This document shows positions 25,147-33,185 of a stretch of 64,000 nt of DNA, piece by piece (the stretch's first letter is position 1; every line of letters begins with the position of its first letter). Source of the DNA: Pseudomonas sp. sp1636. Lineage in GTDB: Bacteria; Pseudomonadota; Gammaproteobacteria; Pseudomonadales; Pseudomonadaceae. A model generated the notes under the pieces. The model saw only the letters and a program-made list of their open reading frames with translations, ran no database searches and was not told where the DNA came from. The position numbers and the translations under genes are program-made. The stretch is taken from the NCBI RefSeq assembly GCF_030376615.1, contig NZ_JARRAB010000005.1, positions 1-64,000 of the forward strand, in the 5' to 3' direction.

Positions 25147-27836
25147 GCGCGGGCTCCGGTTTCGCAGACGCCTTCACGGCAGGCTTCGCAGATCGGGCAG
25201 CGGCTGGCGCCCAATTGCCGGGCCTTGCGCGCCATCAGCAATTGGCTATTGGCCAGGGCCAGTTGCGGCTTGGCACCTGCTTTGTCCTGATCTGCCGCGT
25301 TGGGGATGACTGGCAGTTTGATCTTGATGCCCGTGCCTTTGCCTGGGCTGCCGCCGGAGTTCATTTTGATATTGGCGCCGCTGAGGGTGACGCCGCCGGG
25401 GTCGAGTTTGAGGAAGCTGCCGCCGCCACTGGCGGTGAGTTCCATGCCGGCGTCTATCACCACCTTGCTGCCGGCGTAGTAGTGGATCTCGCTGCCGGCT
25501 TCGACGAACTGGCCGATGCCGACTTTCACATGCTGCTTCTGTCCGACCGTGAGGTGGTCGTCACTGCGGGCTTCCACCTTGCGCTCGGCGTGGGTGGTGC
25601 GGTGTTCTTCGGCCAGAAATTGGCTGTAGCTGTTGGCCTCGACCGTGTCGTGGCGCTGGTGGCCGACGCGGATTTTCTGGTCGTGCTCGATGTTTTCGTC
25701 CCAATCGCGCTCGGCGTGCAGGTAGATCTGTTCCTCGCCTTTCTTGTCCTCGATGCGCAGTTCGTTGTAACCGCCACCGCCTGGGCTGCTCAGGGTTTTG
25801 AAGACCGAGCGGGTCTTGTTCGCCGGCAGTGGATAGGGCACCAGGTGTTCGGCGTGGTACAGGCAGCCGGTGACCAGCGGCTGATCGGGGTCGCCTTCGA
25901 GGAAGGTCACCAGCACTTCCATGCCCACCCGCGGAATGGCGATGGCGCCGTAGCGGTCGCCGGCCCAGCTGGAGGCGACGCGCAGCCAGCAGCTGGTTTT
26001 GTCGTTGCCCTGGCCTTCGCGATCCCAGTGGAACTGCACCTTGACCCGGCCGTATTCGTCGCAGTGGATTTCTTCGCCTTGCGGGCCGGTGACCACGGCG
26101 GTCTGGCTGCCGAGTACCTTGGGTTTCGGGTGGTTGAGCGGCGGGCGATGCAGCACATCCCAGGGCGTCGCGTTGAAGCGGTTGCGGTAGCCCTGCTGGA
26201 AGCCGTCGCTGGTCTGGGTGTGGCTGGTGACGGACTCCTCCAGCACTTGCGGCTGTTTGCCTTCATGGCTGATTTCCGTCAGCAGCCAGAGTTGGTTCCA
26301 CTCCTCACGCGGGTGGGCGCTGAGGTTGAGGAAATGGCCGCTGACCAGCAACGGCTGGTCGCTTTCACCTGTGGCCAGCTCGTAGTCGCTGCGGTGGCGC
26401 TCCAGGTTGCGTTTGCTCAGGTGCTTGCCGCGCTCGCGTTCGACGAAGCGACCGGGGTAGTCGTAGTCCTCCAGATCCGGGCTGAACTCGCTGGTGAAGG
26501 CGGCTTCCATCAGCAGGCGCGGCTTCTCGAAGTCGTAATCGCGGCGGGTCACCCGGCTGCTGCGGGTTTCCAGGCGCAGGGCGAAGCGCTTGACCACTGG
26601 CTCGTCGGCGACCAGGCCGCTGTCTTGCTGATAGGCAGTGGGGGCCAGCTTGGGGAACACGGACTGGTCATCGCCGAACACCAGCACATGCCCGTTTGGG
26701 CTGTGCTGGAAGTGGTAGTGGATACCTTCTTCCTCGCACAGGCGCTGAATGAAGTGCAGGTCGGATTCGTCGTACTGCACGCAATAGTCGCGTTCGGGAT
26801 AAACCGTCGGGCCGAACTGGAAGGCGTAAGCATCGCTCTGGATGCCGTGCTCTTCGAGCACCTGACCGATGATTTGCGCCACCGTCAGGTGCTGGAAGAT
26901 GCGCTGGTTGCTGCGATGGGCCAGGTAGGCCAGCTGCGGGCGCAGACTGAGGTGATAACGGGCCAGGCGCTGGCCGGAGTCACCCTGGGCGATGCGGTAG
27001 ATCAGGCCATGAATACCCCCCCCTTCTGGGGTGAAGGCGAGGAACGCGGGCTGGTGCAGCAGGCTTTCCAGGTCGAGATCCGGGCGTTCGCTGATCAGCT
27101 CCAGCTCGAATGCGAATGGCTGGCTGAGCGCTTCGCGGCCGCTGAATTCGAGCACCTGCAGGTCGTGGCTGATGGCATTGACGTTGAGGTTGAAACGGCT
27201 TGGCGTAAGGCTGGTGCCGATGCTGGCAGCGTTACCTATCAATGCGGTGGCGACTGCAGTGGCTGATACGGCGCTTTTACTGGCGCTCGGGGCTAATGTC
27301 TGAGCGGGCTGTTGAGGCGCCAGGGTTGGAGCCACATGAGTTTCGGGCGTGGGGTGCAGGAGGAAGTTGCGGCAAAACACGCAGTGGATTTCGTCATATT
27401 GCAGGCCGTGTTTGGACAGCTCACTGAAAACATCGCTCAAGGCGATCTTGCTGTTGGCCAGCAGCAGGGTCGGGGTCTTGCGGTTACGCACGGTTAGCAC
27501 ATCGACCCTTTCCCGCTTCGCCCCGTAGGCGATCGAGCTGTACTGGTCGTCGCTGTATTTAGACAGCAGGTAGTTGCGGGTTTGGCTGCCGGGCGTCTTG
27601 CGTTCGTAGGGCTGGACTTCGCCGCGCATGACGTTGCCCAACCCTGGGTCGGTCAGGGTCTTGCCGTCCGGGCCGTAGAACACCAGCGAGGCGTTGGCCG
27701 GAACGGGTAGGTGCATGCCCGGTACATAAGCGCCGTGACTGGTGATGATCAGTTTCTTGCTGGGTTGCCCGGGCGACTTCTGAAACAGGTAAAAGTGGTC
27801 GCCGAGAGCGGTTGCATTCGCTGGAGTGGGTTTCAC
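25143..27836 (-). CDS. vgrG: VgrG with an N-terminal extra domain (putative Stv-like domain fused to VgrG)
   Basis: The 897-residue protein has about 155 extra N-terminal residues (ALGDHFYLFQ, KLIITSHGAYVPG at about 28-40, LVFYGPDGKTLTDPG, RNYLLSKY, VLTVRNRKT, IHCVFCRNF). They resemble what I recall as the putative adhesin Stv domain. An Ala/Pro/Thr-rich linker (about 160-205) follows, then a full VgrG: gp27-like base, OB domain with HCDEYGRVKVQFHWDREG, and beta-helix. The C terminus ends in CPICEACREGVCETG, four Cys that could bind metal. It starts at GTG overlapping the stop of an upstream leader ORF (GTGA). N-terminal fusions on VgrG are unusual; known evolved VgrGs carry C-terminal extensions. 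Confidence 0.85.
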   Translation of the reverse strand: MKPTPANATALGDHFYLFQKSPGQPSKKLIITSHGAYVPGMHLPVPANASLVFYGPDGKTLTDPGLGNVMRGEVQPYERKTPGSQTRNYLLSKYSDDQYSSIAYGAKRERVDVLTVRNRKTPTLLLANSKIALSDVFSELSKHGLQYDEIHCVFCRNFLLHPTPETHVAPTLAPQQPAQTLAPSASKSAVSATAVATALIGNAASIGTSLTPSRFNLNVNAISHDLQVLEFSGREALSQPFAFELELISERPDLDLESLLHQPAFLAFTPEGGGIHGLIYRIAQGDSGQRLARYHLSLRPQLAYLAHRSNQRIFQHLTVAQIIGQVLEEHGIQSDAYAFQFGPTVYPERDYCVQYDESDLHFIQRLCEEEGIHYHFQHSPNGHVLVFGDDQSVFPKLAPTAYQQDSGLVADEPVVKRFALRLETRSSRVTRRDYDFEKPRLLMEAAFTSEFSPDLEDYDYPGRFVERERGKHLSKRNLERHRSDYELATGESDQPLLVSGHFLNLSAHPREEWNQLWLLTEISHEGKQPQVLEESVTSHTQTSDGFQQGYRNRFNATPWDVLHRPPLNHPKPKVLGSQTAVVTGPQGEEIHCDEYGRVKVQFHWDREGQGNDKTSCWLRVASSWAGDRYGAIAIPRVGMEVLVTFLEGDPDQPLVTGCLYHAEHLVPYPLPANKTRSVFKTLSSPGGGGYNELRIEDKKGEEQIYLHAERDWDENIEHDQKIRVGHQRHDTVEANSYSQFLAEEHRTTHAERKVEARSDDHLTVGQKQHVKVGIGQFVEAGSEIHYYAGSKVVIDAGMELTASGGGSFLKLDPGGVTLSGANIKMNSGGSPGKGTGIKIKLPVIPNAADQDKAGAKPQLALANSQLLMARKARQLGASRCPICEACREGVCETGARA

Positions 27837-27922
27837 GCGCAGACTCCTACGTGGCCAAGTCGCTGCTGGGCAAGCGCCGCACTTGCTGGGCTGAAATGGG
27901 CCTGGTTGGCTACCTTGAACAT
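27833..27922 (-). CDS. 29-codon leader ORF resembling an amputated VgrG N terminus
   Basis: ATG at 27922 has a strong AAGGAG ribosome site and encodes 29 residues beginning MFKVANQAHFS. The intact VgrG at 9876-11924 begins MFNPANATHFS; matches continue through AALA. The stop TGA overlaps the GTG start of the fused VgrG. I read it as the original 5' end of this vgrG, cut off when the extra domain was inserted, now acting as a translated leader that couples ribosomes to the GTG. Confidence 0.6.
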   Translation of the reverse strand: MFKVANQAHFSPASAALAQQRLGHVGVCA

Positions 27923-27939
27923 GCTCTTCTCCTTAAGCC

Positions 27940-29451
27940 TTAGACGTCAGCCGGGCTGATATTCAGCCGCTGCATGCGGTACAGCAGGGTGCGGCGCGGC
28001 AGACCCAGTTCGCCGGCGGCGCTGGTCTGGTTGCCGTGGTTCTTGCGCAGGCAGTCGAGCAGCAGGCTGCGTTCGACCCGCTCCATGCGTTCACGCAGGT
28101 GCATGCCGTGAGCGTCTGTGTTGCTGTCTTGGCGCAGGTTGAAATGTTCGGGCAGCAGTTCGCCGCCTTCACAGAGCAGTACCGCGCGCTCGACCAGGCC
28201 TTTGAGCTCGCGCACGTTGCCGGGGAAGGCGTAACTGGCCAGGTGCTCCAGGGTGCTGTCGGCCCAGCGGCAAGGATCGCGTTGCAGGAAGGCGCTGGCC
28301 TTCTCGGCGAAACTGCGCGCCAGGGTCAGGATGTCCTGGTCGCGTTGGCGCAGGGCGGGCAGCTCGATGGGGAATTGCGCCAGGCGATAGAACAGATCTT
28401 CGCGAAAGCGTCCCGCCTCGACCTGTGCGTGCAGGTCGCAATGGGTCGCGGCGACGATGCGCACGTCGACCTTGTGGGTTTTGCTGCAGCCCAGCGGGCG
28501 GACTTCGCCTTCCTGCAAGACGCGCAGCAGCTTGGCTTGCAGGGCCAGGGGCATGTCGCCGATTTCGTCGAGCAACAGGGTGCCGCCGTGAGCCGCATCG
28601 AACAGACCCTGATGGTCGCGGTCGGCGCCGGTAAAGGCGCCTTTGCGATAGCCGAACAGCTCGCTTTCCAGCAGGTTCTCCGGCAACGAGGCGCAGTTCT
28701 GCACGACGAAGGGCCGGCTGCGGCGGAAACCGCAATCGTGAATGGCGCGGGCCACCAACTCCTTGCCGGTGCCGGTTTCGCCGATCAGCAGCACGCTGAC
28801 CGGGTTGTGCAGCACCTTGCCGATCATCTGATACAGCTCGCGCATTGGCGCGCTATCACCGAGCAGGCCATAGCCACTGGTGCAGGGCGGGGCAACAGGG
28901 ATTGGTGCGTGCTCCGGGGGGGATGCGCGCAGGCGTTGCAGCATGTGCAATTGGGCGATCACGAAGCTGCCGAGATGGCCCAGGGAGCCGGCGAAACCGT
29001 GCAGGTTGCTGGACTCCCGGCTGGCGATCAGTAACAGGCCATTGACGCACTTCTGTTCGTCGAGCAGCGGCAGGCACAGCAGGCTGCGCCAGGCCTGCGC
29101 GGCATCCGGCAGAAAGCCGATCTGCTGCAGGCTGCTGTCCAGCTCATCGAGGCAGAGCACCTGGTTCTGGCACAGGCAATATTGCAGCAGCTGCTCGCCG
29201 TCGTAGTCGCTGGGCAGGCTGGCCTCGGCACGGGATTGCAGCAGGCCGTCCTGCCATTCGGCGCTAAGCGTCAGGCGGGTGTGGGTGTCGTCGAGCAGGT
29301 ACAGCTGGCTCAGCGCACAGCCGGACAGCTGCGTGCATGCTTCGACCAGGCCGCCGAGCAGGACGTCGCTATTGGCCGCCCGCGCCAGGCTGGCGAAGTG
29401 CTGCAGCAGGGCTTCGGCATAGCACAGCGGTTGCGGCACCTGGTGGAACAT
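27940..29451 (-). CDS. sfa2: Sigma54-dependent transcriptional activator (Sfa2-like)
   Basis: A bacterial enhancer-binding protein of 503 residues from ATG 29451 (AAGGTG ribosome site; a GTG eight codons earlier would overlap clpV). Residues ~15-170 form a GAF-like sensor domain. The AAA+ domain has Walker A GETGTGKE (224-231), the sigma54-contact GAFTGA (271-276) and LLLDEIGD (292-299). A Fis-type helix-turn-helix ends the protein ([22 protein letters not shown]). It is expected to activate sigma54 promoters of T6SS or hcp/vgrG genes; no convincing -24/-12 site was seen upstream of tssA. Confidence 0.92.
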   Translation of the reverse strand: MFHQVPQPLCYAEALLQHFASLARAANSDVLLGGLVEACTQLSGCALSQLYLLDDTHTRLTLSAEWQDGLLQSRAEASLPSDYDGEQLLQYCLCQNQVLCLDELDSSLQQIGFLPDAAQAWRSLLCLPLLDEQKCVNGLLLIASRESSNLHGFAGSLGHLGSFVIAQLHMLQRLRASPPEHAPIPVAPPCTSGYGLLGDSAPMRELYQMIGKVLHNPVSVLLIGETGTGKELVARAIHDCGFRRSRPFVVQNCASLPENLLESELFGYRKGAFTGADRDHQGLFDAAHGGTLLLDEIGDMPLALQAKLLRVLQEGEVRPLGCSKTHKVDVRIVAATHCDLHAQVEAGRFREDLFYRLAQFPIELPALRQRDQDILTLARSFAEKASAFLQRDPCRWADSTLEHLASYAFPGNVRELKGLVERAVLLCEGGELLPEHFNLRQDSNTDAHGMHLRERMERVERSLLLDCLRKNHGNQTSAAGELGLPRRTLLYRMQRLNISPADV

Positions 29452-29461
29452 CGGCGGCACC

Positions 29462-32059
29462 TTAAGCGAACTCACAGACCACCGTCCCTTCGCCGTCGAG
29501 GGTGGCGTGTACGCGCTGCAGGTTTGCGCCGCTGGCCATGGCGTCGAGCAGACGGTCGACCACCAGCGGTTGCAGATGTTGGTCGATCAGGTGATCGATC
29601 AGGCGTGCGCCGCTGTCGCTGTGGCTGCAGCGTTCGGCCAGGTGCTCCAGCAGGGCCGGGCAGTGGCTGAACTGCAACTGACGGCGGGCCAGGCGCTCGC
29701 CAAAACGCGCCAGCTTGAGACCGACCAGCTCATTGAGCACCGCACCATTGACTGGGTAGTAGGGCACCACACGCATGCGCCCGAGCAGTGCCGGCTTGAA
29801 GTGCTGGCTGAGGGTCGGACGTATCGCCCGCTCCAGGTCGTCCGCATCCGGTCGTTGGCCGTTCTGGCAGAGGCTGACGATACGCTCGCTGGCGAGGTTG
29901 CTGGTCATCAGGATCAGGCAGTTGCGGAAGTTAATCTCGCGGCCTTCGCCGTCATTGGCCACACCCTTGTCGAAGATCTGATAGAAGACGTTCATCACGT
30001 CCGGGTCGGCTTTTTCCACTTCATCCAGCAGGATCACCGAGTAGGGCTTCTGCCGCACCGCTTCGGTGAGCATGCCGCCTTCACCGTAACCGACATAGCC
30101 GGGTGGCGCGCCGATCAGCCGCGAGACGCTGTGCTTCTCCTGGAATTCGGACATGTTGATGGTGGTGAGGAAGCGCTCGCCGCCATACAGCAGGTCGGCC
30201 AGGGCCAGGGCCGTTTCGGTCTTGCCGACGCCGCTGGGGCCGACCAGGAGGAACACTCCGACCGGCGCATCGGCACGATTCAAGCCCGCGGCGCTGGCGC
30301 GCATCGAGCGATCCAGGGCGATGATGGCCTGCTCCTGGCCGCGCACGCGCAGGCCGAGATCGCTGGCGAAGGTCAAGACCTTGCTGTTGTGCTCGCGAGC
30401 CAGTTGGCTGAGGGGTACGCCGGTCCAGTGGCTGATCACTTCGGCGACCAGGCGCGGGCAGACTTCGAAGCTGACCAGACGCTCATGGGTCTGGGCGGCG
30501 CTCAACTCGAGCTGAACTTCGCGCAGTTCGGCCTCCAGTCGTTCCAGCTCGGCCGCTTGCTCCGGGTTCTCTTCGGCAGTCGTTGCGCGCACGCGGGCGC
30601 ACTGTTTGCGCAGTTCGAGCAGGCGTTCGGCCAGCTCGCGTTGCACGATCCAACGGGTTTCGATCTGTTCCAGTTCGGCGCGGGCTGCGCCCAGGCGAGT
30701 CTCAAGCTGTTGCAGCGCGCCGGTATCGATCGGCAAACCGGCATCGAGGTCACGGCCCATGGCCTCGCCCTGCCGTTCGCCTTCGGCGATTTCACCACGC
30801 AGGCGCTCCAGGGCTTGCGGCGCCGCAGCCAGGCTGATGCGCACGCGGGCACAGGCGGTATCCAGCACGTCCACCGCTTTGTCCGGCAGCTGGCGGCCGG
30901 CCAGGTAGCGCGCCGACAGCTCGGCGGCGGCGACCACCGCGTCGTCACGCAGGTAGATGCCATGGCTCTTCTCATACACCGGGGCCAGGCCGCGCAGGAT
31001 GGTCACCGCATCAAAGACCGTCGGTTCGTGCAGCTGTACCGGCTGGAAGCGCCGGGCCAGGGCCGGGTCTTTCTCGAAGTACTTCTTGTATTCGCTCCAG
31101 GTGGTGGCGGCGATGGTGCGCAGCTCGCCACGGGCCAGGGCCGGCTTGAGCAGGTTGGCGGCATCGCCGCCGCCGGCCTGGCCACCAGCGCCGATCAGGG
31201 TATGGGCCTCGTCGATAAACAGGATGATCGGCTTGGGCGAGCCTTTGACTTCGTCGATCACCCCCTGCAAGCGCCGTTCGAACTCGCCCTTGACGCTGGC
31301 GCCGGCTTGCAGCAGGCCGAGATCCAGGCACAGCAGCTCGACGCCCTTGAGCGCGTCCGGCACTTCGCCGGCGGCGATGCGCAGGGCCAGGCCTTCGACG
31401 ATGGCGGTCTTGCCGACGCCGGCCTCGCCGACCACGATCGGGTTGCTTTTGCGTCGGCGGGCGAGGATGTCGATCATCTGGCGGATCGCCGCATCGCGGC
31501 ACAGCACCGGGTCGAGCTTGCCGTCGCGGGCCTGCTGGGTGAAGTTGTGGGTAAAGCGCTTGAGGTTGGATTCGCCACCCGCCGCGGCTCTGCCGGCGGC
31601 TTCTTGCGGCTGCTGGGCCATAGCGAAATCGCGCAGGCGCTCGGGGTTGAGCTTGGCCAGCAGCGCCTGGTAATGGCTGCCGGCATAACGCAGCGGGTTG
31701 CGCAGCAGGGCGAGGATCAGCGCGGCCTGGTCGACCTGGTTCTGGCCGAGTTCCAGGTTGGCCACCAGCAGGGCGTCCTGCAGCCATTGCACCAACTCGG
31801 TGGAGAACACCGGGTTGCGCGACTCGTTGTGCTCGCCGCGCGGTTGCAGGGCGCGGGTCAGCTCGCCGGCGTCCACTTCGGCATCCTGCAGGGCGCGAGT
31901 CAGCAAGCCATCGGGACGCTCGAGCAGGCCGAGCAGCAGATCCTCGACCAGGATCTTGCTGCCGCCACGTACCACGCAGTGCTCGGCGGCGTTTTCCAGG
32001 TCGCGCTTGGTGGCGGCGTCGAGGGCTTGTACCAGTTGCTGTAAGTCGACGTTGATCAT
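29462..32059 (-). CDS. clpV: T6SS ATPase ClpV (TssH)
   Basis: ClpV disassembles contracted TssBC sheaths. The protein of 865 residues has the N domain starting MINVDLQQLVQAL, the first AAA+ ring with GEAGVGKT and FIDEAHTLIGAGG, a middle coiled-coil segment, the second ring with GPSGVGKTETALALADLLYGG and ILLDEVEKADPDV, and a C-terminal D2-small domain. The ATG at 32059 is preferred because AAGGA then has proper spacing; two ATGs lie just upstream. It sits between tssG and the sigma54 activator as in HSI-II. Confidence 0.96.
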   Translation of the reverse strand: MINVDLQQLVQALDAATKRDLENAAEHCVVRGGSKILVEDLLLGLLERPDGLLTRALQDAEVDAGELTRALQPRGEHNESRNPVFSTELVQWLQDALLVANLELGQNQVDQAALILALLRNPLRYAGSHYQALLAKLNPERLRDFAMAQQPQEAAGRAAAGGESNLKRFTHNFTQQARDGKLDPVLCRDAAIRQMIDILARRRKSNPIVVGEAGVGKTAIVEGLALRIAAGEVPDALKGVELLCLDLGLLQAGASVKGEFERRLQGVIDEVKGSPKPIILFIDEAHTLIGAGGQAGGGDAANLLKPALARGELRTIAATTWSEYKKYFEKDPALARRFQPVQLHEPTVFDAVTILRGLAPVYEKSHGIYLRDDAVVAAAELSARYLAGRQLPDKAVDVLDTACARVRISLAAAPQALERLRGEIAEGERQGEAMGRDLDAGLPIDTGALQQLETRLGAARAELEQIETRWIVQRELAERLLELRKQCARVRATTAEENPEQAAELERLEAELREVQLELSAAQTHERLVSFEVCPRLVAEVISHWTGVPLSQLAREHNSKVLTFASDLGLRVRGQEQAIIALDRSMRASAAGLNRADAPVGVFLLVGPSGVGKTETALALADLLYGGERFLTTINMSEFQEKHSVSRLIGAPPGYVGYGEGGMLTEAVRQKPYSVILLDEVEKADPDVMNVFYQIFDKGVANDGEGREINFRNCLILMTSNLASERIVSLCQNGQRPDADDLERAIRPTLSQHFKPALLGRMRVVPYYPVNGAVLNELVGLKLARFGERLARRQLQFSHCPALLEHLAERCSHSDSGARLIDHLIDQHLQPLVVDRLLDAMASGANLQRVHATLDGEGTVVCEFA

Positions 32060-32071
32060 TTTCATCATTCC

Positions 32072-33109
32072 TTAATGAGTCTGGCTGCCGAGGGTGACCA
32101 CGCCGTCGGCGTTATCGCGCCCCAGCCAGGTGGTCCAGCCCAACAGGCAGGGATTGTCCGCGCCGAGGCGCAGTTCGCGGATTTCGTCCTGGCGCAGTTC
32201 CAGGCGGATGTCGTAGTCCAGCGGGTCGCGCAGGGTGAAGCGCACCAGCGCGCACAGCGGCTGGTAGCCGTTGCCGATGGGCAGGAATTCATGGAAACGC
32301 TCCCAATCGAGCTGGCGCACATGGATGCGGAACTTGCCGCCGCGATCGCGCACGAACTCGCCAAGCACCAGGCTCTCGCCCAGTTGGCTGTTGGCCAGGC
32401 CGAGGCGGTTGCGTTGCTCGCCGAGAATCTCCACCTGGCGCTCCAGGCATTGCTCAATATGCAGCGCGGCGTGCTTGAAGTAATAACGCAACACCGACTC
32501 GATCAGCGCCGCTGAGTGGGCGCGCAGGCTGAGCAGGCCGAGGTAGGGCAGCAGGCGTTTCCAGTTCAGCTCCGAGGCGGCGCGGATCTGCGCGCCGCCC
32601 AGGCCGATCAGGGCGAACAGCTGCTCGGAGAAGGGATCCAGCGCGCCGCTCTGGAAGCGCGCGTGGTAGCGGTACTTCTGCCAGATCGGCAGCAGCAGAC
32701 GTTGCAGGCGGTTATTGAACAGGTCGAGGAAGTCGCGCGTCGGGTTGCCGTCGACACTGTCGCCCAGGGCCTGTTCGCCGTAAAAGGCGGGCAGGGGAGA
32801 GCCGGCACCGCACAGGCTGACCAGGTTGATGCGCAGGCGTGCGCGCAGCTCGCCGTGTTCCTCGAAGAACTGCACGCGATCGATATCGCTACCGGGAAAC
32901 CCCAGGCTCGGATTGGCCTGCAGCTCCAGGCGTTGCAGCAGCGCTTCCTCATCCAGATGCGGGTGAGTCGCGTGCAGGCGTTCCAGCACCAGCTGCACAC
33001 CCTGAAACAGGCTGTATTCGCGGATGCCCCGGCTGAGCCGGGTTAGACCCGGCTCAAAGTCAGCTGCGCTTCGGCCAGGCGGCGTTGAAGTCGGGCTCAG
33101 AATGCTCAT
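32072..33109 (-). CDS. tssG: T6SS baseplate protein TssG
   Basis: TssG forms the baseplate wedge with TssF, TssE and TssK. The 345-residue protein has REYSLFQGVQLVLERL (about 30-45), NPSLGFPGSDI (about 66-76), FYGEQALGDSVDG and FLDLFNNRL (about 110-135) and the C-terminal AFxRDPLDYDI-type strand. The ATG and first dozen codons lie within a degenerate copy of the dispersed repeat seen at 44-250 and 60389-60536, which also provides a GAGGTG ribosome site. The first ~20 residues may thus be repeat-derived. Confidence 0.93.
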   Translation of the reverse strand: MSILSPTSTPPGRSAADFEPGLTRLSRGIREYSLFQGVQLVLERLHATHPHLDEEALLQRLELQANPSLGFPGSDIDRVQFFEEHGELRARLRINLVSLCGAGSPLPAFYGEQALGDSVDGNPTRDFLDLFNNRLQRLLLPIWQKYRYHARFQSGALDPFSEQLFALIGLGGAQIRAASELNWKRLLPYLGLLSLRAHSAALIESVLRYYFKHAALHIEQCLERQVEILGEQRNRLGLANSQLGESLVLGEFVRDRGGKFRIHVRQLDWERFHEFLPIGNGYQPLCALVRFTLRDPLDYDIRLELRQDEIRELRLGADNPCLLGWTTWLGRDNADGVVTLGSQTH

Positions 33110-33160
33110 TTACACCTCGTAAACTGCGCTTCTTCGCCCGTCTTCGCCTTGCCTGGCTCT
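33079..33160. repeat. Degenerate dispersed repeat, copy 2, covering the tssG start
   Basis: About 80 bp align with the interior of the 60389-60536 element in the same orientation (shared GGCTCA-AATGCTCATTTACA-CTCGTAAACT-CGCTT-TTCGCC), at roughly 80% identity by eye. The terminal CTAGCAGG arms are lost. It fills the tssF-tssG gap and contributes the tssG start codon. Confidence 0.7.
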
Positions 33161-33185
33161 AGCTCGCATGCCTTTGCGCAGGGTC

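Noticed and set aside
27833..27922. Programmed frameshift joining the leader ORF to the fused VgrG
   Set aside because: No slippery heptamer or downstream structure is evident; simple GTGA coupling explains the layout.
29507..32044. An 845-codon open frame antisense to clpV, and similar long antisense frames over both vgrGs, tssM and pst genes
   Set aside because: They mirror high-GC genes, lack domain features and have skewed composition; shadows of codon bias.
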